Shown one piece after another: positions 1-12,231 of a stretch of 64,000 bases of DNA. Made by a program: the position numbers and the translations under genes. The notes under the pieces were generated by a model, which worked only from the letters and a program-made list of their open reading frames with translations, had not been told where the DNA came from and made no database searches. The DNA comes from Augochlora pura (taxonomy: Eukaryota; Arthropoda; Insecta; Hymenoptera; Halictidae), in NCBI RefSeq assembly GCF_028453695.1, contig NC_135780.1, positions 14,166,376 through 14,230,375 of the forward strand. Direction: 5' to 3'. Every line of letters begins with the position of its first letter. Within the stretch, counting starts at the first letter, position 1.

Positions 1-1027
1 GTGCCGCTGCTCTGCTCGGCTAAATTGGTGTTCCGTGTTCGGAAATTGTTAATTGATACCGCCAGACAGTTGATAGTTGATCGTTGATCGAGCAACCGAG
101 ACGGCTGGCCGAGCCGAGCGGTCAATTGGCTCGGTAAATTGCTGCGAGGAGTTTCGACGACGGCCAACTCGGTTTTCGCAGAATTGTGATCTTCGGAAAT
201 TAGTTTACGCCGACAACGCGTTAGAACCGCCCTCTGCGGTTCTTCCCTCGTTGGGACGAACATTTCGTTTCAGTTTTTCAGGTAATGTCAGGCGTATCGA
301 TCGACGAAAGCCAACCAACTAACTACGTTAACGCGCTGCTCGGCTGCTGAAAAACCGAGGGTGGTTAAATCCCGATATTTGTGCATCCGCGTTTAACGAA
401 ACAATCGAGCAAAGTGGGAATCCGCGGCAACATCTGCAGACTGGAGAGCATTAATAGCCAGCCTCGGCGAGCGCGACCGTAAAAGGCATTTAAAGAGCGC
501 GGTAAAAGCCGCTCGGCGCTATCCGAAAGGGGTGCTTTTCATTTTCATTCCGCGCCGGACGATGACAAATGTCGTTTGGCCCGATACAGATCTCGGCGTT
601 CGTTATCAATTCCGCGTGAAGTTTGCGCAATTTCTCCGGCCACTTTTTCCAGGGCAATTCTACTCTAATTACGCCAGGCGACGGGGAGGGAGGAAGAGGG
701 AGAGGGAGAGGGAGAGAAAAGCCGCGTCGCGTTTCATCGAACCAGATACGGTCGTAGATAGGTATCGATCGTATTACAGATACTTCTCTTGGCTAATTTT
801 TTTGTCGCTCGGCTGGAATAAGGATAAGCGATAACGAGTGGGCGACTTTCTTATCGTTGCGTCCATTCCAGCTCGCTCCACTTCGCCTGACCGACTCGTA
901 TTTTCGCGTCGCTTCACGAGACGGTCAAACGGTGTCGGTGGTGTCGGTGTCTGTGCCTGTGCGGAGAAAAACGAACGAAAGAGGCGACGACGAGCGGGGG
1001 TACAACGGAGCGAGAGAAGCGACAGAA

Positions 1028-1028
1028 C

Positions 1029-1059
<31 letters not shown>

Positions 1060-1071
1060 CGGAGAGGGAAG

Positions 1072-1105
<34 letters not shown>
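1028..1105. repeat. Two (GA)n tracts
   Basis: GA runs at about 1028-1055 and 1074-1105, separated by a short interrupted purine segment. Confidence 0.9.
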
Positions 1106-1107
<2 letters not shown>

Positions 1108-1365
1108 TTGAGCGCGGCGGCGTGGATCACGCTTCCCGATCGTAGGGATCGATGGAGTAAATTATGCGAGCATTTTTCCACGTACGGGCCTCCTGTTTTG
1201 CATAGCGATTAAGACGGTTCTTTATCGGTGCTCCTACTCGAAACGAACCCACGTAAAGGTACACGGCAGGGCGGGCCGCTTGTAAAACGTATCGAGACAA
1301 ATAATCTGCGGCCGATTAGAAATTTGTGAGATAATTATAATGGTCGAGTCGACCGCGTCGTTGCC

Positions 1366-1396
1366 GCCGGTCGCCGGTCGCCGGTCGCCGGTCGCC
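1366..1396. repeat. 7-bp array, unit GCCGGTC
   Basis: About 4.4 perfect copies. Confidence 0.9.
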
Positions 1397-1716
1397 GAGT
1401 CCGAGCATTCGCGCGACTATTTGCAGAAATTTCCGAGGCACGAGCGCCGTCCGTCGATTACCTTCGAAATAATCGCAGCCCTCGCTCGTGACAAGGGCCG
1501 GAACCGATACACCGAGAAAATTTCGAGATCGATCGACCGACGGATTACGAATTATTGCGATTCTTTCTGGTAATTGGATTATCGGCTTCCAATGCGGACG
1601 GCGAGGAGAGACGATTGCCGTGCCGGGGTTCGCGGAATTTATAGACGGCGCGTTTAGATTAGGGTTACGAGGATTTGAACTTGCCGCGCTAGTTGTTAAT
1701 ACCAGTTCTGGGGTGC

Positions 1717-1724
1717 ATTTGCAT
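1717..1724 (-). promoter_or_regulatory. POU octamer
   Basis: ATTTGCAT on the plus strand is the reverse complement of ATGCAAAT, in the context GTGCATTTGCATTTTTA. Confidence 0.3.
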
Positions 1725-2413
1725 TTTTATCGCAGCCGTTGCATGAATGAATGCCGGCCGGAATTGTTGCGGAGGGTGCAGAGCTCCTGTGGACTTGCAG
1801 CGTTTCGCTTTCGATCAGACGCTCGAAACTTTCGACTTTCGAGGCTCGCGATCTCGAAACGTTCAATTCCCGCGGTCTTTGGCGATCGAAGATCGAAACG
1901 TTCAACTTTTTCCAAGCAGAACCTGCGATCGTTTCGTTTCGGATCCCCGAACTCCTCGCGACGAAAATTCACTCGTTTCGATGCTATCTTGCAACCGCTT
2001 TACGCGACACGTTGTCGGTGCATCTTCGAGAGCTCGAGCAGAAGCGACTTTCAATTTTGCTCGACTACACGATTATTATTCGTCTGTAGCATCGAGCAAA
2101 CGGTTCGATCGCGGTCGCGAAAGGCGCGAGGAGAGATCCTCGGTCGCGCAGCGTCTGGATCGACAATAAAATCTGCCGCTGCCGAAAATTCGAGAGTCGA
2201 ACGGGCAAGTCCGTGAAGTGGCGCGAAAATACGAGTCGTCCGGGGCGAAGTGGAGCGAGCTGGAATGGATGCGACGGAATATACGTACGGGGCGAAGCAA
2301 ACCGGCGCGGCGATAAGAGCGGTGGCGAGCCGTTATCGCGATCGCCGCGCGGCCACGTCGCGCGATAACGATAACAAACTCTCTCCCTCCCGTTCTCGCG
2401 GCGCTGCGGCCCC

Positions 2414-2464
2414 TCTCTATCTCTCTCTCTCTCTCTCTCTCCCTCTACACACGCACACACACAT
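2414..2464. repeat. (CT)n followed by (CA)n
   Basis: A CT tract runs to about 2446 and then a CA tract with one G interruption. Confidence 0.9.
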
Positions 2465-3270
2465 ATCAAAGTGCGCGCGCGCACGGAACTGTGGTAACAC
2501 GTACGCGAGGCGAGGCGACGCTCGGCTCGGCTGCTACGTACATGTATATTATGCGCTCGTCGAGGGCGAGAGGTGACTCGTCGTGTCGTTACCCGCGTTC
2601 GCTGCCTTCGCAAAGAGCCACGTACGCATAGGGAAAATTCGAAAATTTATTCGAACCGAAACCGCGATTCGAATAACTTGCTGCGAGGGTGAACCGGCGG
2701 GGACGGAAGCGAGGGTAGATCCAGAGAAACTCTATACGACTCGGGAATTGTTTCGTCGGTGCTGCCAGTTAGTCGCGTCTCCGTTTATTCCAAGTCGGGC
2801 GATATGCGATTTAAACGCGATTTAATCCAGAAAGGTCAGGGGGAGAAGTCGAAAAGAGGGGAGCACCTCTCGACAAGTCCCGACCGAAAGCGCACCGTTC
2901 GCGAGCCAACGCGACGAGAAGCCAAGGAATGCGATTTAATTAGGTCCCATCGGCCGAAAGACGTCCGCCATATTGGCAGGGGTGGTTCGCCGCTGCAGGC
3001 GGTCGGCAGGCGGACTACGATCCGGCCGTTTCGGGTCCACGGGGTCGTTCTAATCCATCCGATAGCAAGAAACCAGCCCCGAACGATTTCGCCGTGTCGG
3101 TGGTGGCAATCTCCGCTATTGAAATTTCCAGGGGTGGTTGTGCAGCAGGGTCTCCGGAGGCCGGGCAGCACCGACCTATATGCGTCTGGTCGTGCAGGCA
3201 CACACCGCACACACAGTCGCCGACGACTCGAACGAGAGACGGAGAGATAGAGGGGCGAGGGAGAAAGGGC

Positions 3271-3317
3271 GAGAGCGAGAGAGAGAGAGAGAGAGAGAGG
3301 GAGGGAGGGAGGGAGAG
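3271..3317. repeat. (GA)n followed by (GGGA)n
   Basis: A compound purine tract on the plus strand. Confidence 0.9.
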
Positions 3318-3570
3318 GCAGGCAGCGGCAAGGGTCCAACGAGGGTTGTAGAGGGGGTCGGTTGGTCGGTGGTCGGCGGCGGCGGCGGCGGCGGTGTTAT
3401 CGCGTCGGCCCAGATTGAATATATTTCATATGTTTTCATAACTACCGCAGCCGGGCCGCTACCGTCCCGCTATCTGCTTCCACCTACAGCTACACCTCCT
3501 CTGCCGGTGGAGTCGCCTCTACGACGGGGGTGAGCGAGGCGACGGCGGCGAGGGCGGGGGTTGAAAAGCG

Positions 3571-3615
3571 GAGCCCGGAGCCCGGAGCCCGGAGCCCGGA
3601 GCCCGGAGTCCGGAG
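3571..3615. repeat. 7-bp array, unit GAGCCCG
   Basis: About six copies, the last with a C to T change. Confidence 0.9.
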
Positions 3616-3701
3616 AAAAGAGGGAGAATGAAAGAGCACGGTGGAAAAGGCGTGAAGATAGAAGAGAGAAGGTTCTCGGCGCGGAGAGGAACAGAGGGGA
3701 T

Positions 3702-3728
3702 GAGAGAGAGAGAGAGAGAGAGAGAGGG
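3702..3728. repeat. (GA)n tract
   Basis: GA dinucleotide run ending in GGAG. Confidence 0.9.
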
Positions 3729-4170
3729 AGCGAGGACATCGGAGCCGGGGAAGGTGGAAGCGGCGACAGGGAGGAGGGAGATGGAAAGAGAGTTAGGTTG
3801 GTTCCGCCGCGGCCACGGGAAATCAACCGTGAGGAGATACCGGTTGACTGATGTGCGCCTTTCTGTTGTAAAACGATAAAGGCGGCGTGGCATTGGTCGG
3901 GCCGAGGGTTTCCGATAGCCAACCACCCTCTCCTACTCCCCTCGAGCACCAACCCCCGCGGCTCTCGCCTCTCCTCCGCGCCTCCGCTCCACGGCCGCTT
4001 CGCTCCTTCGTCCGCCAAAGACCTTTCCCGTGGCTGGGAAAAAGGAGATCGCGCGTCCACTGGATATATTTTACATTGTACCCCGTGGAAATAGGCGAGG
4101 AGGCGACCGGGACACACCAACCGCCCTGATCCGACGCCATCGGCTGAATATTCATCTCGCGTCGCGTCCC

Positions 4171-4209
4171 GGCGCTTCTTGGCGCTTCTCGGCGCTTCTC
4201 GGCGCTTCG
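4171..4209. repeat. 10-bp array, unit GGCGCTTCTC
   Basis: Four copies, the first and last slightly altered. Confidence 0.9.
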
Positions 4210-4904
4210 ACGATAACGCCCAGGCTGACTCTCTTATCTGCTGCCTCCCCTTGGACGGCGGAGATGCTCGTCGAAAGCGTTTCAATTGTTCCTTTTTCCC
4301 TCTTTCGCGAGACCTCTCGAATCCGTCTAATTTTTTCTGTTTCGATATACGTTTCTCGGCGTCGGCCGCTTAATCGGTCCAAACGAAATCCGTGGGATCC
4401 TTGAAAGGCGCCAATTCGAATCGCGATTCCCGAGAATGTCTATCGGGGGGCGAGCGATAAGAGGTCGTGGAGGTCTTGATTCGATAAGGTTACCCGCATT
4501 GTTCCCTCCGAGCCCTACCTGGCAACCCCTTTCAATCCCCTCCACCCCACCGATCTTCCATAAAGAAAAGAACAATCAATCCCACGACTTAACTCGCATT
4601 ATCGTTCGCCCAGCATCGAAATAACGGGGATGATCGAACGTGTCCCTGCCACTTTTCGTTATCCGCTCCGTCCATCTCGCGTGTTGGAAATAATCCCGGG
4701 CTCGGTTACACCGTCCACGCGGCGACGCAATTTCTTCGCGAGCATCGTCCGCCGAATTTACGATCGAGTTGGCCCCTGCCACCGGGTCGTCGTTTTAGAA
4801 TCTCTATCGTTTGAAAATTTCGTCGAACGATCGGAAGCGATTCGAAAATTGCGCGAGCTGTTGCGCAGCCAGGAATTCGAATCCGCCGGTAGCCATTGTT
4901 GCGA

Positions 4905-4970
4905 AGCAGCCGTAAGCCGCAAGCAGCAAGCAGCGAGCAGCGAGCAGCGAGCCGCAAGCCGCAAGCCACG
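4905..4970. repeat. Degenerate 7-bp array, unit GCAAGCA/GCGAGCA/GCAAGCC
   Basis: About nine variant heptamers in a row, with variant types grouped in blocks. Confidence 0.85.
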
Positions 4971-5773
4971 AACCACGAGCGAGCCACGAGGCTGGCCGCG
5001 AGTCGATCACCGATAGAGACCCGATAACGAGCGTCGCTTCTTCGCTCGGTTCCCGTCGGATGCGAAAAACCTGGCCGAGAGCGTGTTCTCGCGCCAATTT
5101 CTCCCCTTATCCAATCGATGTTATCTACCTGGTAAATATGTACGCTGACCGTCCCGCAGCATCCCTTATAGAAAATCGCCGTCCCGTCCCGTCTCCCGTA
5201 ACCGGGCTGTTGCCGGACAAAAGCCGTGGCAAGAATGGCCGGCCTATGCTCGCCTATTCTTGTTATCGTCCCACGGAGCTATTGCTCCGATATCGAACGA
5301 ATGGCCGGGTTTACGGCCCGATCCCGCAGCCGATACACAGAGATCGCGCGCGCTACACCCGACTCCAATCTGCGATTTTTCCGATCGAAATATCATCGCG
5401 ACCTGCGAATAATTGGTCCCTTTCAAGCCAAACAGAGAACCGAAACTTGTTGAAACAGACTCAGATTCTCGCGTGGAAACAATTTTCGAATTCTCGATCC
5501 ATCGACTCGGTTCGCGCACCTCGAAATTCCGGCTTGCAAAATACAATTTAAGAACCGATGAAAATATTAATTTTTCCTTGAACAAACGAGCCAACGAAAT
5601 TCGAAGAAAATAATTGCGATGGAGGTGGCCGAAATGGGATGCGCCACGAAGCCAACAGTCGCGTTTCTTCAGCGAACGTAACGACCAGACCGAGAGAGCA
5701 AGTTAACAAAACTTCCTCAAAGTTTCGCGTGTTCCCGTGAGAAGTACATAATGGTTGGTCGCCGTCTTTGGTG

Positions 5774-5810
5774 CAATTAATTAGCGTCATTAGTGCCATT
5801 GGCTGAGCGC
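5774..5810. promoter_or_regulatory. Homeodomain-site cluster (candidate enhancer core)
   Basis: CAATTAATTAGCGTCATTAG, followed by CCATTGGCTGAG, puts overlapping TAATTA-type sites and a CCATTG word in 35 bp inside otherwise GC-rich sequence. Inference from motif density only. Confidence 0.25.
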
Positions 5811-6280
5811 CTGCCTCGTTAAACCCTCTCCCGCTCTCTTCACCTGCCTCCGCCGTCCTCGCCTTCCACGACCGCCGGGTGAACGACCGTTTTTGCGCGC
5901 TGGTCTCGCAACTTTCGAACCCCTTTCAGTTCGAAACCGTCGAGAATCGTCGAAACCGTCGAAAGCGAAACGAGGAGAAAACCTCTAGAAGAGAGCAGAC
6001 GAGCCTCGATCGCGCGACGCGTTGGCCACGCGTTCGCTACGCGATGGAAACCGGCGCGGACGGAAGAAAACGAAAGAGAGTCCGCGAACGAGAGTACCGG
6101 AAATAGGGAAATTGAAGTTTTAGCGGAGAGCGAGCGAAAAAGTCGAAAGAGGCCGATCTCCGACGCTAAAGATACTCTCGTTCGTAAACAAATCCGTTTC
6201 CTCCGTCAGGAGTTGGTTGGCTCGCGTTATCGCGAAGATTCGTGGCCGTTCGCGTCCGGTCGAAAGATGGAGGAAACGAA

Positions 6281-6318
6281 ACGAGACGAGACGGGACGGG
6301 ACGGGACGGGACGGGACC
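6281..6318. repeat. 5-bp array, unit GGGAC
   Basis: About six copies preceded by GAGAC variants. Confidence 0.9.
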
Positions 6319-6525
6319 AAAGAGGAATGTCTGGTCCGCGACACAAAGGTTTCCAGCAGGCTGAGCGGTCGGTCGTTCCAGATACGGAACGGGGGACCTT
6401 TTCAACGGTGGACGGACAGATTAAGAAATCTAAGATTTACAGGCCAGATAATTATTGAAGCGGAGTGGCCCGGGGGCCGACGCGGCATATAAAATCCGTG
6501 TCCGGTTCCCCAGGAGCCCCTACTC

Positions 6526-6547
6526 GCTCCGAGCTCCGAGCTCCGCG
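6526..6547. repeat. Short 7-bp array, unit CGAGCTC
   Basis: Three copies. Confidence 0.8.
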
Positions 6548-6658
6548 CGCCGTCGCGTATCACCGTTAAATACGGTTTGAAACGCGTCTCGGACAGAAGT
6601 TTATTTGGAGTAATCCCCCACGGGATCATCCTTCTCTTCGTTTTTCTTGGCTCGCTTC

Positions 6659-6698
6659 GGCCCGCTCCGGCCCGCTCCGGCCCGCTCCGGCCCGTTCC
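6659..6698. repeat. 10-bp array, unit GCTCCGGCCC
   Basis: About four copies. Confidence 0.9.
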
Positions 6699-7246
6699 TC
6701 TGTTTTTGTTGGTACGCGGCCGCGCGCGGAGATAAAGCACCTGCATTCTCCCGGACCAGAAGACGGCACTCCGAAACCCACGCTTCGTCGATAAACCAAC
6801 GGTTGCATTCCTACCCTATCGTCCTCGAACCACCTCCACGGCACAAAGATAACTAATGTAACTCTTACACGCCGCACACGCGGATGCCTCGACGGTGTGC
6901 ACGCATTCTCACGCGATCGACCATCCGCCGCGGTTGTGTATCGACGTTTTCACGGCCCCACCGGGCCCCCCTTGCCACCCTCCGGCTCCCACTCCGGGTC
7001 CCCCCACGGTTCAAAGAATCATTCTTATCGCGGATCGAGCCCGCTGGTAGTACTCTCTTCGAATAAATGCATCGCGGTGCACGGAAACTGGTCGACGCGG
7101 CGAGAGACGATTTTCTCGATGTCCAAGATTTTTGCAACTCTTCGCAGTTTTCTGCTAACTTGAAAAGCCGCAGCGCGTCGAGATTCCAAACCAGAAATTC
7201 GTACCTGTCGGGTGTAGCAGCGTGTCTCGCTGCTGACGAGCCGCGT

Positions 7247-7310
7247 CGATTAACATAATAATCGTTCGCATAAAAGATGGCCAATTACAATGGCGAGGGT
7301 TAATTGGGGG
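7247..7310. promoter_or_regulatory. AT-rich homeodomain-site island
   Basis: GATTAACATAATAATCG, CATAAAAG (Caudal/Abd-B-like), CCAATTACAATGG and GGTTAATTGG occur in 64 bp between repeat-rich flanks. Possible regulatory island. Confidence 0.25.
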
Positions 7311-8028
7311 CGGGCATGGGGGCATGGCGGCCAAATAGGCGCGACGGTCTCGGGAGATCGCGAAGGAGAGCGTCGGAGATTCGTCGGATCGGCCGAGGAT
7401 AGATCCGTTCGCGGATCGAGAGAGGGGTCAGGGTTCGATCAAACTTTCTCGAGGGTCACGACAAAGGGGGAGGTCGGTTCCAGCCGGCCTTACCTCGACC
7501 GGGCACCCAACAGGTAGGTTTCGGTACACCGGGTGTCCAAAAACCATCGGGGTTTGCCTGTCGACGAATTCGACAGAGAGCAGCGAATCGAAAAGAATCG
7601 ATACCGCGATCGCGCTCGGCGCCACGGATCCATCCGGACGTCTCGCCGGCAACGGTACGCGGATCCGAGAAAAATTCGAGACTCGAGATCGCGTTATTGA
7701 AACCGTTGTTGGCATCTTTGCGGCGCGATCGATCGCCTGCCGAAGCGACGGCACGCGGCGCTCCGCTGGCCCGCGTCACCCGCAATTATTCTAAGCTGCC
7801 ACGGATTATTAATCTGCGTGGAAATAAATAAAAATCTCTGACAAAATAACGGTCTACACGCCGGTGGAGCTGATATATCACAGCGCACGCCAATTCGGCC
7901 GCAACATTCGTCACGCGAGTCAAGTGCAGGCGTGACTCACCCCCTTTCGAACTCGATTTTCTCCCCAAACAAAAGACTAAAAAAAAGTACCGCGTTTTCA
8001 CTGTGTTTCACCGATAAACATCGACCGC

Positions 8029-8064
8029 CGCTCGGCGCTCGCCGCTCGCCGCTCGCCGCGCGCC
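8029..8064. repeat. 7-bp array, unit GCTCGCC
   Basis: About five copies, the edges degenerate. Confidence 0.85.
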
Positions 8065-9641
8065 GCATCAACGTGTGCGGCCGTCGAACAGTCGAACGCT
8101 AAAAGCGGAGGCGACTTTTCGATGCCACCGCTTTCGCTCCGATTTTATACGATCGTTATCGCGCCGACTCTCGCACAAATCAATTTATTCGATAATGTCC
8201 CGCGAAAGCATCCTCCGTAGGGTCGATCGATTCGCGTCTACGTCAACCTAGATTCGCTTCGCGTCAGCCAGCGTAATTTTTGAAATGCTCGCGCGCCGCG
8301 GGCGAGCGAGAGAGACGTTTGCGCGAAAGGGAAGAATAAAAGACGATAGTCGGCCGGGGGATGCTGCGATACCGCGACACCGCGATATACCTGCGCGATA
8401 CGGAAGGGATACACGTTCGGAGCTTCGGCGAGAGATTTCGAAGGATGGGAGAGAGATCTTCGAGAGCATCCACTCGCCGCCAACCCTCTCTTCAAATCGT
8501 TATCTTTAGGAGAAACGTCGTCGCGGTTTACGTCGAGGCTTTAGCCTTCGCTCCGGTGCGTTCCGAATCTGAAGCCAACCTCTCGGAGGTGTGTACAACG
8601 CGTACAGCTCTTCGTTTTGCTCGCCTTTATCCCCGTTTCGTTCGTCAGAATTTTATAACCGAACCAGGACCTTGTATTTTAAAACCGCGTCCGAGCTCTG
8701 CAATTGGTTCACCTTTCATGCGAAATTACAATCGTAACAGCATCGACGCTCCACGTTTCTAGAAAGATTCCGGCTTCGTTTGCAACTCTGTTGAATTTTC
8801 GAAATCGTTTACCGGCGTCTAGGAATCTTTCGGAGAAACCAGACGAACGAAACGGACGATTTAACAGCCAAGTTGCCGATACAGGAAACTGTGGTCTATT
8901 TTATCTGGAATTCCTGATACTCGATTAATAATATGTAAATGCGCGTAGTCGTAATCTAACGATCGAATCCGCTGCTTCTTTCGAATTTCAGCGAAACCTG
9001 TTTCGAAGGAAATTAAACGTCTGGTCGATCGAACGTCTCTATTAAGTGCGGGACGAACGTCTCTCTTTTTTGTACTATTTCAAACAGTTAATCGGCACGG
9101 TAACGTCGAATCACGCGATGCCGCGTTTTTTTTTTTGCACCGTCGAATCAACGCCGACGCGAATCGTCCCGTGAAACGCTGCGAGCACGGTCGCCGACCA
9201 ATTCGTAATAATTGTGCAAGGTACGCTACCTGTAAGATATCGATACCGTGCTCGAGTCGCATCGAATCGATGGCAAAACCGTGTTACGAAAAATCCCGAC
9301 GGCCACGTCTTTCCGAACAATGGTCCGCGTCGAACGCAGCGTCGTAGCCGCATTCATCGACTCGAGGGCAGCAATTAGGACGAATGCTACCCTTAGAGGA
9401 GCTCCAGCCGGCGCGGCGCGGCGGGGTGATCGGACAGAGTCGAACCTAAGACGGACGGAGAAAAATGTCTGGTATCGGACGAGGGGGTCTGAAAAGGGCA
9501 CAGGACAACGGGAATTCGCGATGATCGCGGCGATGTCTGTTCCAGCAGCGAGACCCAGGCCCGGCAACAATAATCGTCCCTCGTATCGGCGGTGCACGCC
9601 CGTTATCGCGGTTATCACCGCGTCCGGTCTCTATCGGCTAT

Positions 9642-9676
9642 CTATGCAAATCGCAGCTAATTATATTTAATTAGAT
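9642..9676. promoter_or_regulatory. POU octamer plus homeodomain composite site A
   Basis: ATGCAAAT at 9644-9651 is followed by TAATTA at 9658-9663 and TTTAATTAG. The 13-mer CTATGCAAATCGC recurs at 29772, also with TAATTA close downstream. Confidence 0.3.
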
Positions 9677-9737
9677 TCGACCACGGCGCTCCCACCGATT
9701 GCCCCCGTCCCACCCTCCGCGTGTACCGGAGCCTAGC

Positions 9738-9806
9738 GATCGCGTTCGCGTTCGCGTCCGTGTTCGTGTTCGAGTTCGCGCTCGTGTTCCCGTTCCTGTT
9801 CGTGTG
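9738..9806. repeat. 6-bp array, unit GCGTTC, degenerate
   Basis: About eleven variant copies (GCGTTC, GTGTTC, GAGTTC, CCGTTC). It encodes an alternating Arg/Val chance frame. Confidence 0.85.
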
Positions 9807-10737
9807 CGTTCCGCCGCAACAGAGATCCTCGTGTACGGCGAACACGAGCGAGCCAACAGGCGTTTACCCGTGTACGTACATCGACCGATGAGCAGACGAG
9901 ACCGATACCGTGGATTTCGATGCTCGATTCGGAATCGACGCACCTCCGCGGACGCGGGTGTCAGGGGCTTCGAAGACGTCCAAATACTTCCGGATATTTC
10001 CGAAACTCGCGAGGAGAACGAGTCGAGACGAGAAAAGATCGTCGCTGGGCAGAATCGGATTCCGAGTTTCGCCCATAGCTGCCAGTCGATCTTCGCGCCT
10101 CCTCAACCATTCGCCGATCGATGGAATTTTTCAGCGATCTCTGAATCATCTAACGAGACCGATTAAACCGCCATCAGACTATTTACTAAACTGTTCGAAC
10201 CGTCGAGATTCCGAATCTAATCGTTCGGTTGACACGCAACCGCGAGATTAAAGGTGTCTGGATATAACACGCTCGATGACTAATAAATTGCTCGGAGCTG
10301 ACTAATCGTTATCGAAGCTAGATGCGAATGCGAAGGAGATTAAAGAGCATCGGAATCGGAGCAGAAATGTAAAACGCCGCGTCGAATCTGCCCGAAGGAT
10401 ATTTCGAAGATACGACCCAATACCGAAAACTGGAACCTGGCTCTAAACAACGATCTCCGCCGAGAGCGCGAACGCTGCGCCGTTCTGGAGAAAGATCGCG
10501 ATCGAGGAATACTTTTATCCGGATGATTCGATAAGGAACTTGCTGCGACGATAATCGTATTCAGGGTCCTAGGTGTAAAGATGGGTCTCGAACGGCCTTT
10601 TCTCCGGCACTAGCAGCGAGATCGAGTTTGGTTGGACGGTCATGTATCACTTTTAAGCGCATTCGATTTTCTATAACGCGGAGATCGCCGCAGATACGCC
10701 GCGTCATTGATCTAATACGCGCGGGGCGTCGAGGCGC

Positions 10738-10769
10738 GTCGCCTCGCCTCGCCTCGCCTCGCCTCGCCC
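10738..10769. repeat. 5-bp array, unit GCCTC
   Basis: About six copies. The same unit recurs at 23876 and 31223, and its complement at 17988. Confidence 0.9.
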
Positions 10770-11004
10770 CGTCGTCTTCCATCGCCGGGCGGCGATAGAT
10801 TCTCGCGACGGGGGCCGGAATTAAACGGACTATGATCCATAGATCACGGGAGATCGAGCGGCGACGAAGGCGCCGCCCCGTGTGCCTCCAGAACGATTCT
10901 ACGTCGGATCCTGCTGCTGCTGCAGTCTGGGGTAATGACGTGCGAACAGATATCGGATCCCTTGCTCGCTATCGTGTCCTCGGCCCTCCACCGACCTCCG
11001 TCTA

Positions 11005-11060
11005 CACCTCCGCCTCTGCCTCCGCCTCCGCCTCCGCCTCCTCCTCCTCCTCCTCCTCCC
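11005..11060. repeat. (CCGCCT)n/(CCT)n array
   Basis: A hexamer CTCCGC block grades into CCT triplets. Confidence 0.9.
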
Positions 11061-11682
11061 GTTCCCGCTTTAACAGGCTCTGCACGCATGATTTCACGCG
11101 CACGCACTCTCACGCGCGAACACGGCGCGTCGCGTCGCGTCGTAAAAACACGGCTCGTTCCCGCGTTCACTGGCTTTGTCGCGTTGTCAACGCGACAGAC
11201 CTTTTACCGAAAAGGCTGCCGCGTTTGCTCGTTTAGACGCGACGAGTCCACCTTTTCCGAGGCGGAGGCTCGACGGACCGAACGGCGTGGTCCGAGCAGC
11301 GGGGACACCCGGTAGAATCGGCCGAGTCCGCGACAGTAGCGGGGTCTCTGTGTTCGCGGGACGATTATACCTCCGCCGACTGCTCCCATGGATGTCTCGA
11401 TCGCGTCTGGTACTTGTACCACTCCCTGTAGGTACGTTGTAGTAGGCCTAGTAGGTAGTACCTACTTTAGTTGTAGGTCGTACACTCGGTATAGCCGTAG
11501 CCGGGCGAACGGCGTCGCTTGATATCTGCTACATATCTAGCAACGTGTGCCATGCCTTATCTCCGCTGCCGTTCGGAGCCGTATTCCCGCGTCGCGCGTC
11601 GGTGTGGTTGCGCGCGCGCTCTTGTATCCGCTCCTCTGCCACCTTTATCCGCGCGCACGGGAACGTGTGCTATCCGGTGTAC

Positions 11683-11723
11683 CTGTTCCTGTGCCCGTAC
11701 CTGTACCCGTACCCGTACCCGTG
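11683..11723. repeat. 6-bp array, unit CCCGTA
   Basis: About six copies including CCTGTA and CCTGTG variants. Confidence 0.85.
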
Positions 11724-12198
11724 GAGACTGCGGAGGCTGCGGCCACGCACACAGGCACGCCCCCGCGGCGAATAAGAACCGAGAGCCGGAGAGTGTGCGA
11801 AGCTACGCGCGGGACCGTTCCTATTTCGTGGGCTTTCGCATTGTATGGATATGAAATGATTCCGCATGGGCCGCGCGCGCGGCGTACAGCATGCGGCGCA
11901 CCCGCGATACCCGAGCCTCCGGTCGCGACGACCAACCGACTTGTCCCGGCAGTCCGACCAGTCGACTCGCCTTCTTGCTCCCACCCCACCTTCCGGCTTG
12001 TTGCACGCGTTTCGGACACCCTGTATATCGAGATCTTTAACCAGGGTCGCGCACGGCTCGATGTCGGAACAACGAGGAAAAAAGAAGACGAAAGAAACGC
12101 ATCGGTGCACTGGCACACCGTCGCACCGCCGCGAGATCGCTTCCCCACCCATCGGATTATTATTTTCCCATCGTCGTTATTGTGTTTACGGTCAAGTA

Positions 12199-12231
12199 CG
12201 CCGCCGCCGCCGCCGCCGCCGCGGCCGACGC
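12199..12231. repeat. (GCC)n
   Basis: About ten triplets. Confidence 0.9.

Noticed and set aside
9425..9445. tRNA B-box-like word GGTTCGACTCT on the minus strand
   Set aside because: The T-stem arms do not pair and no A box lies upstream.
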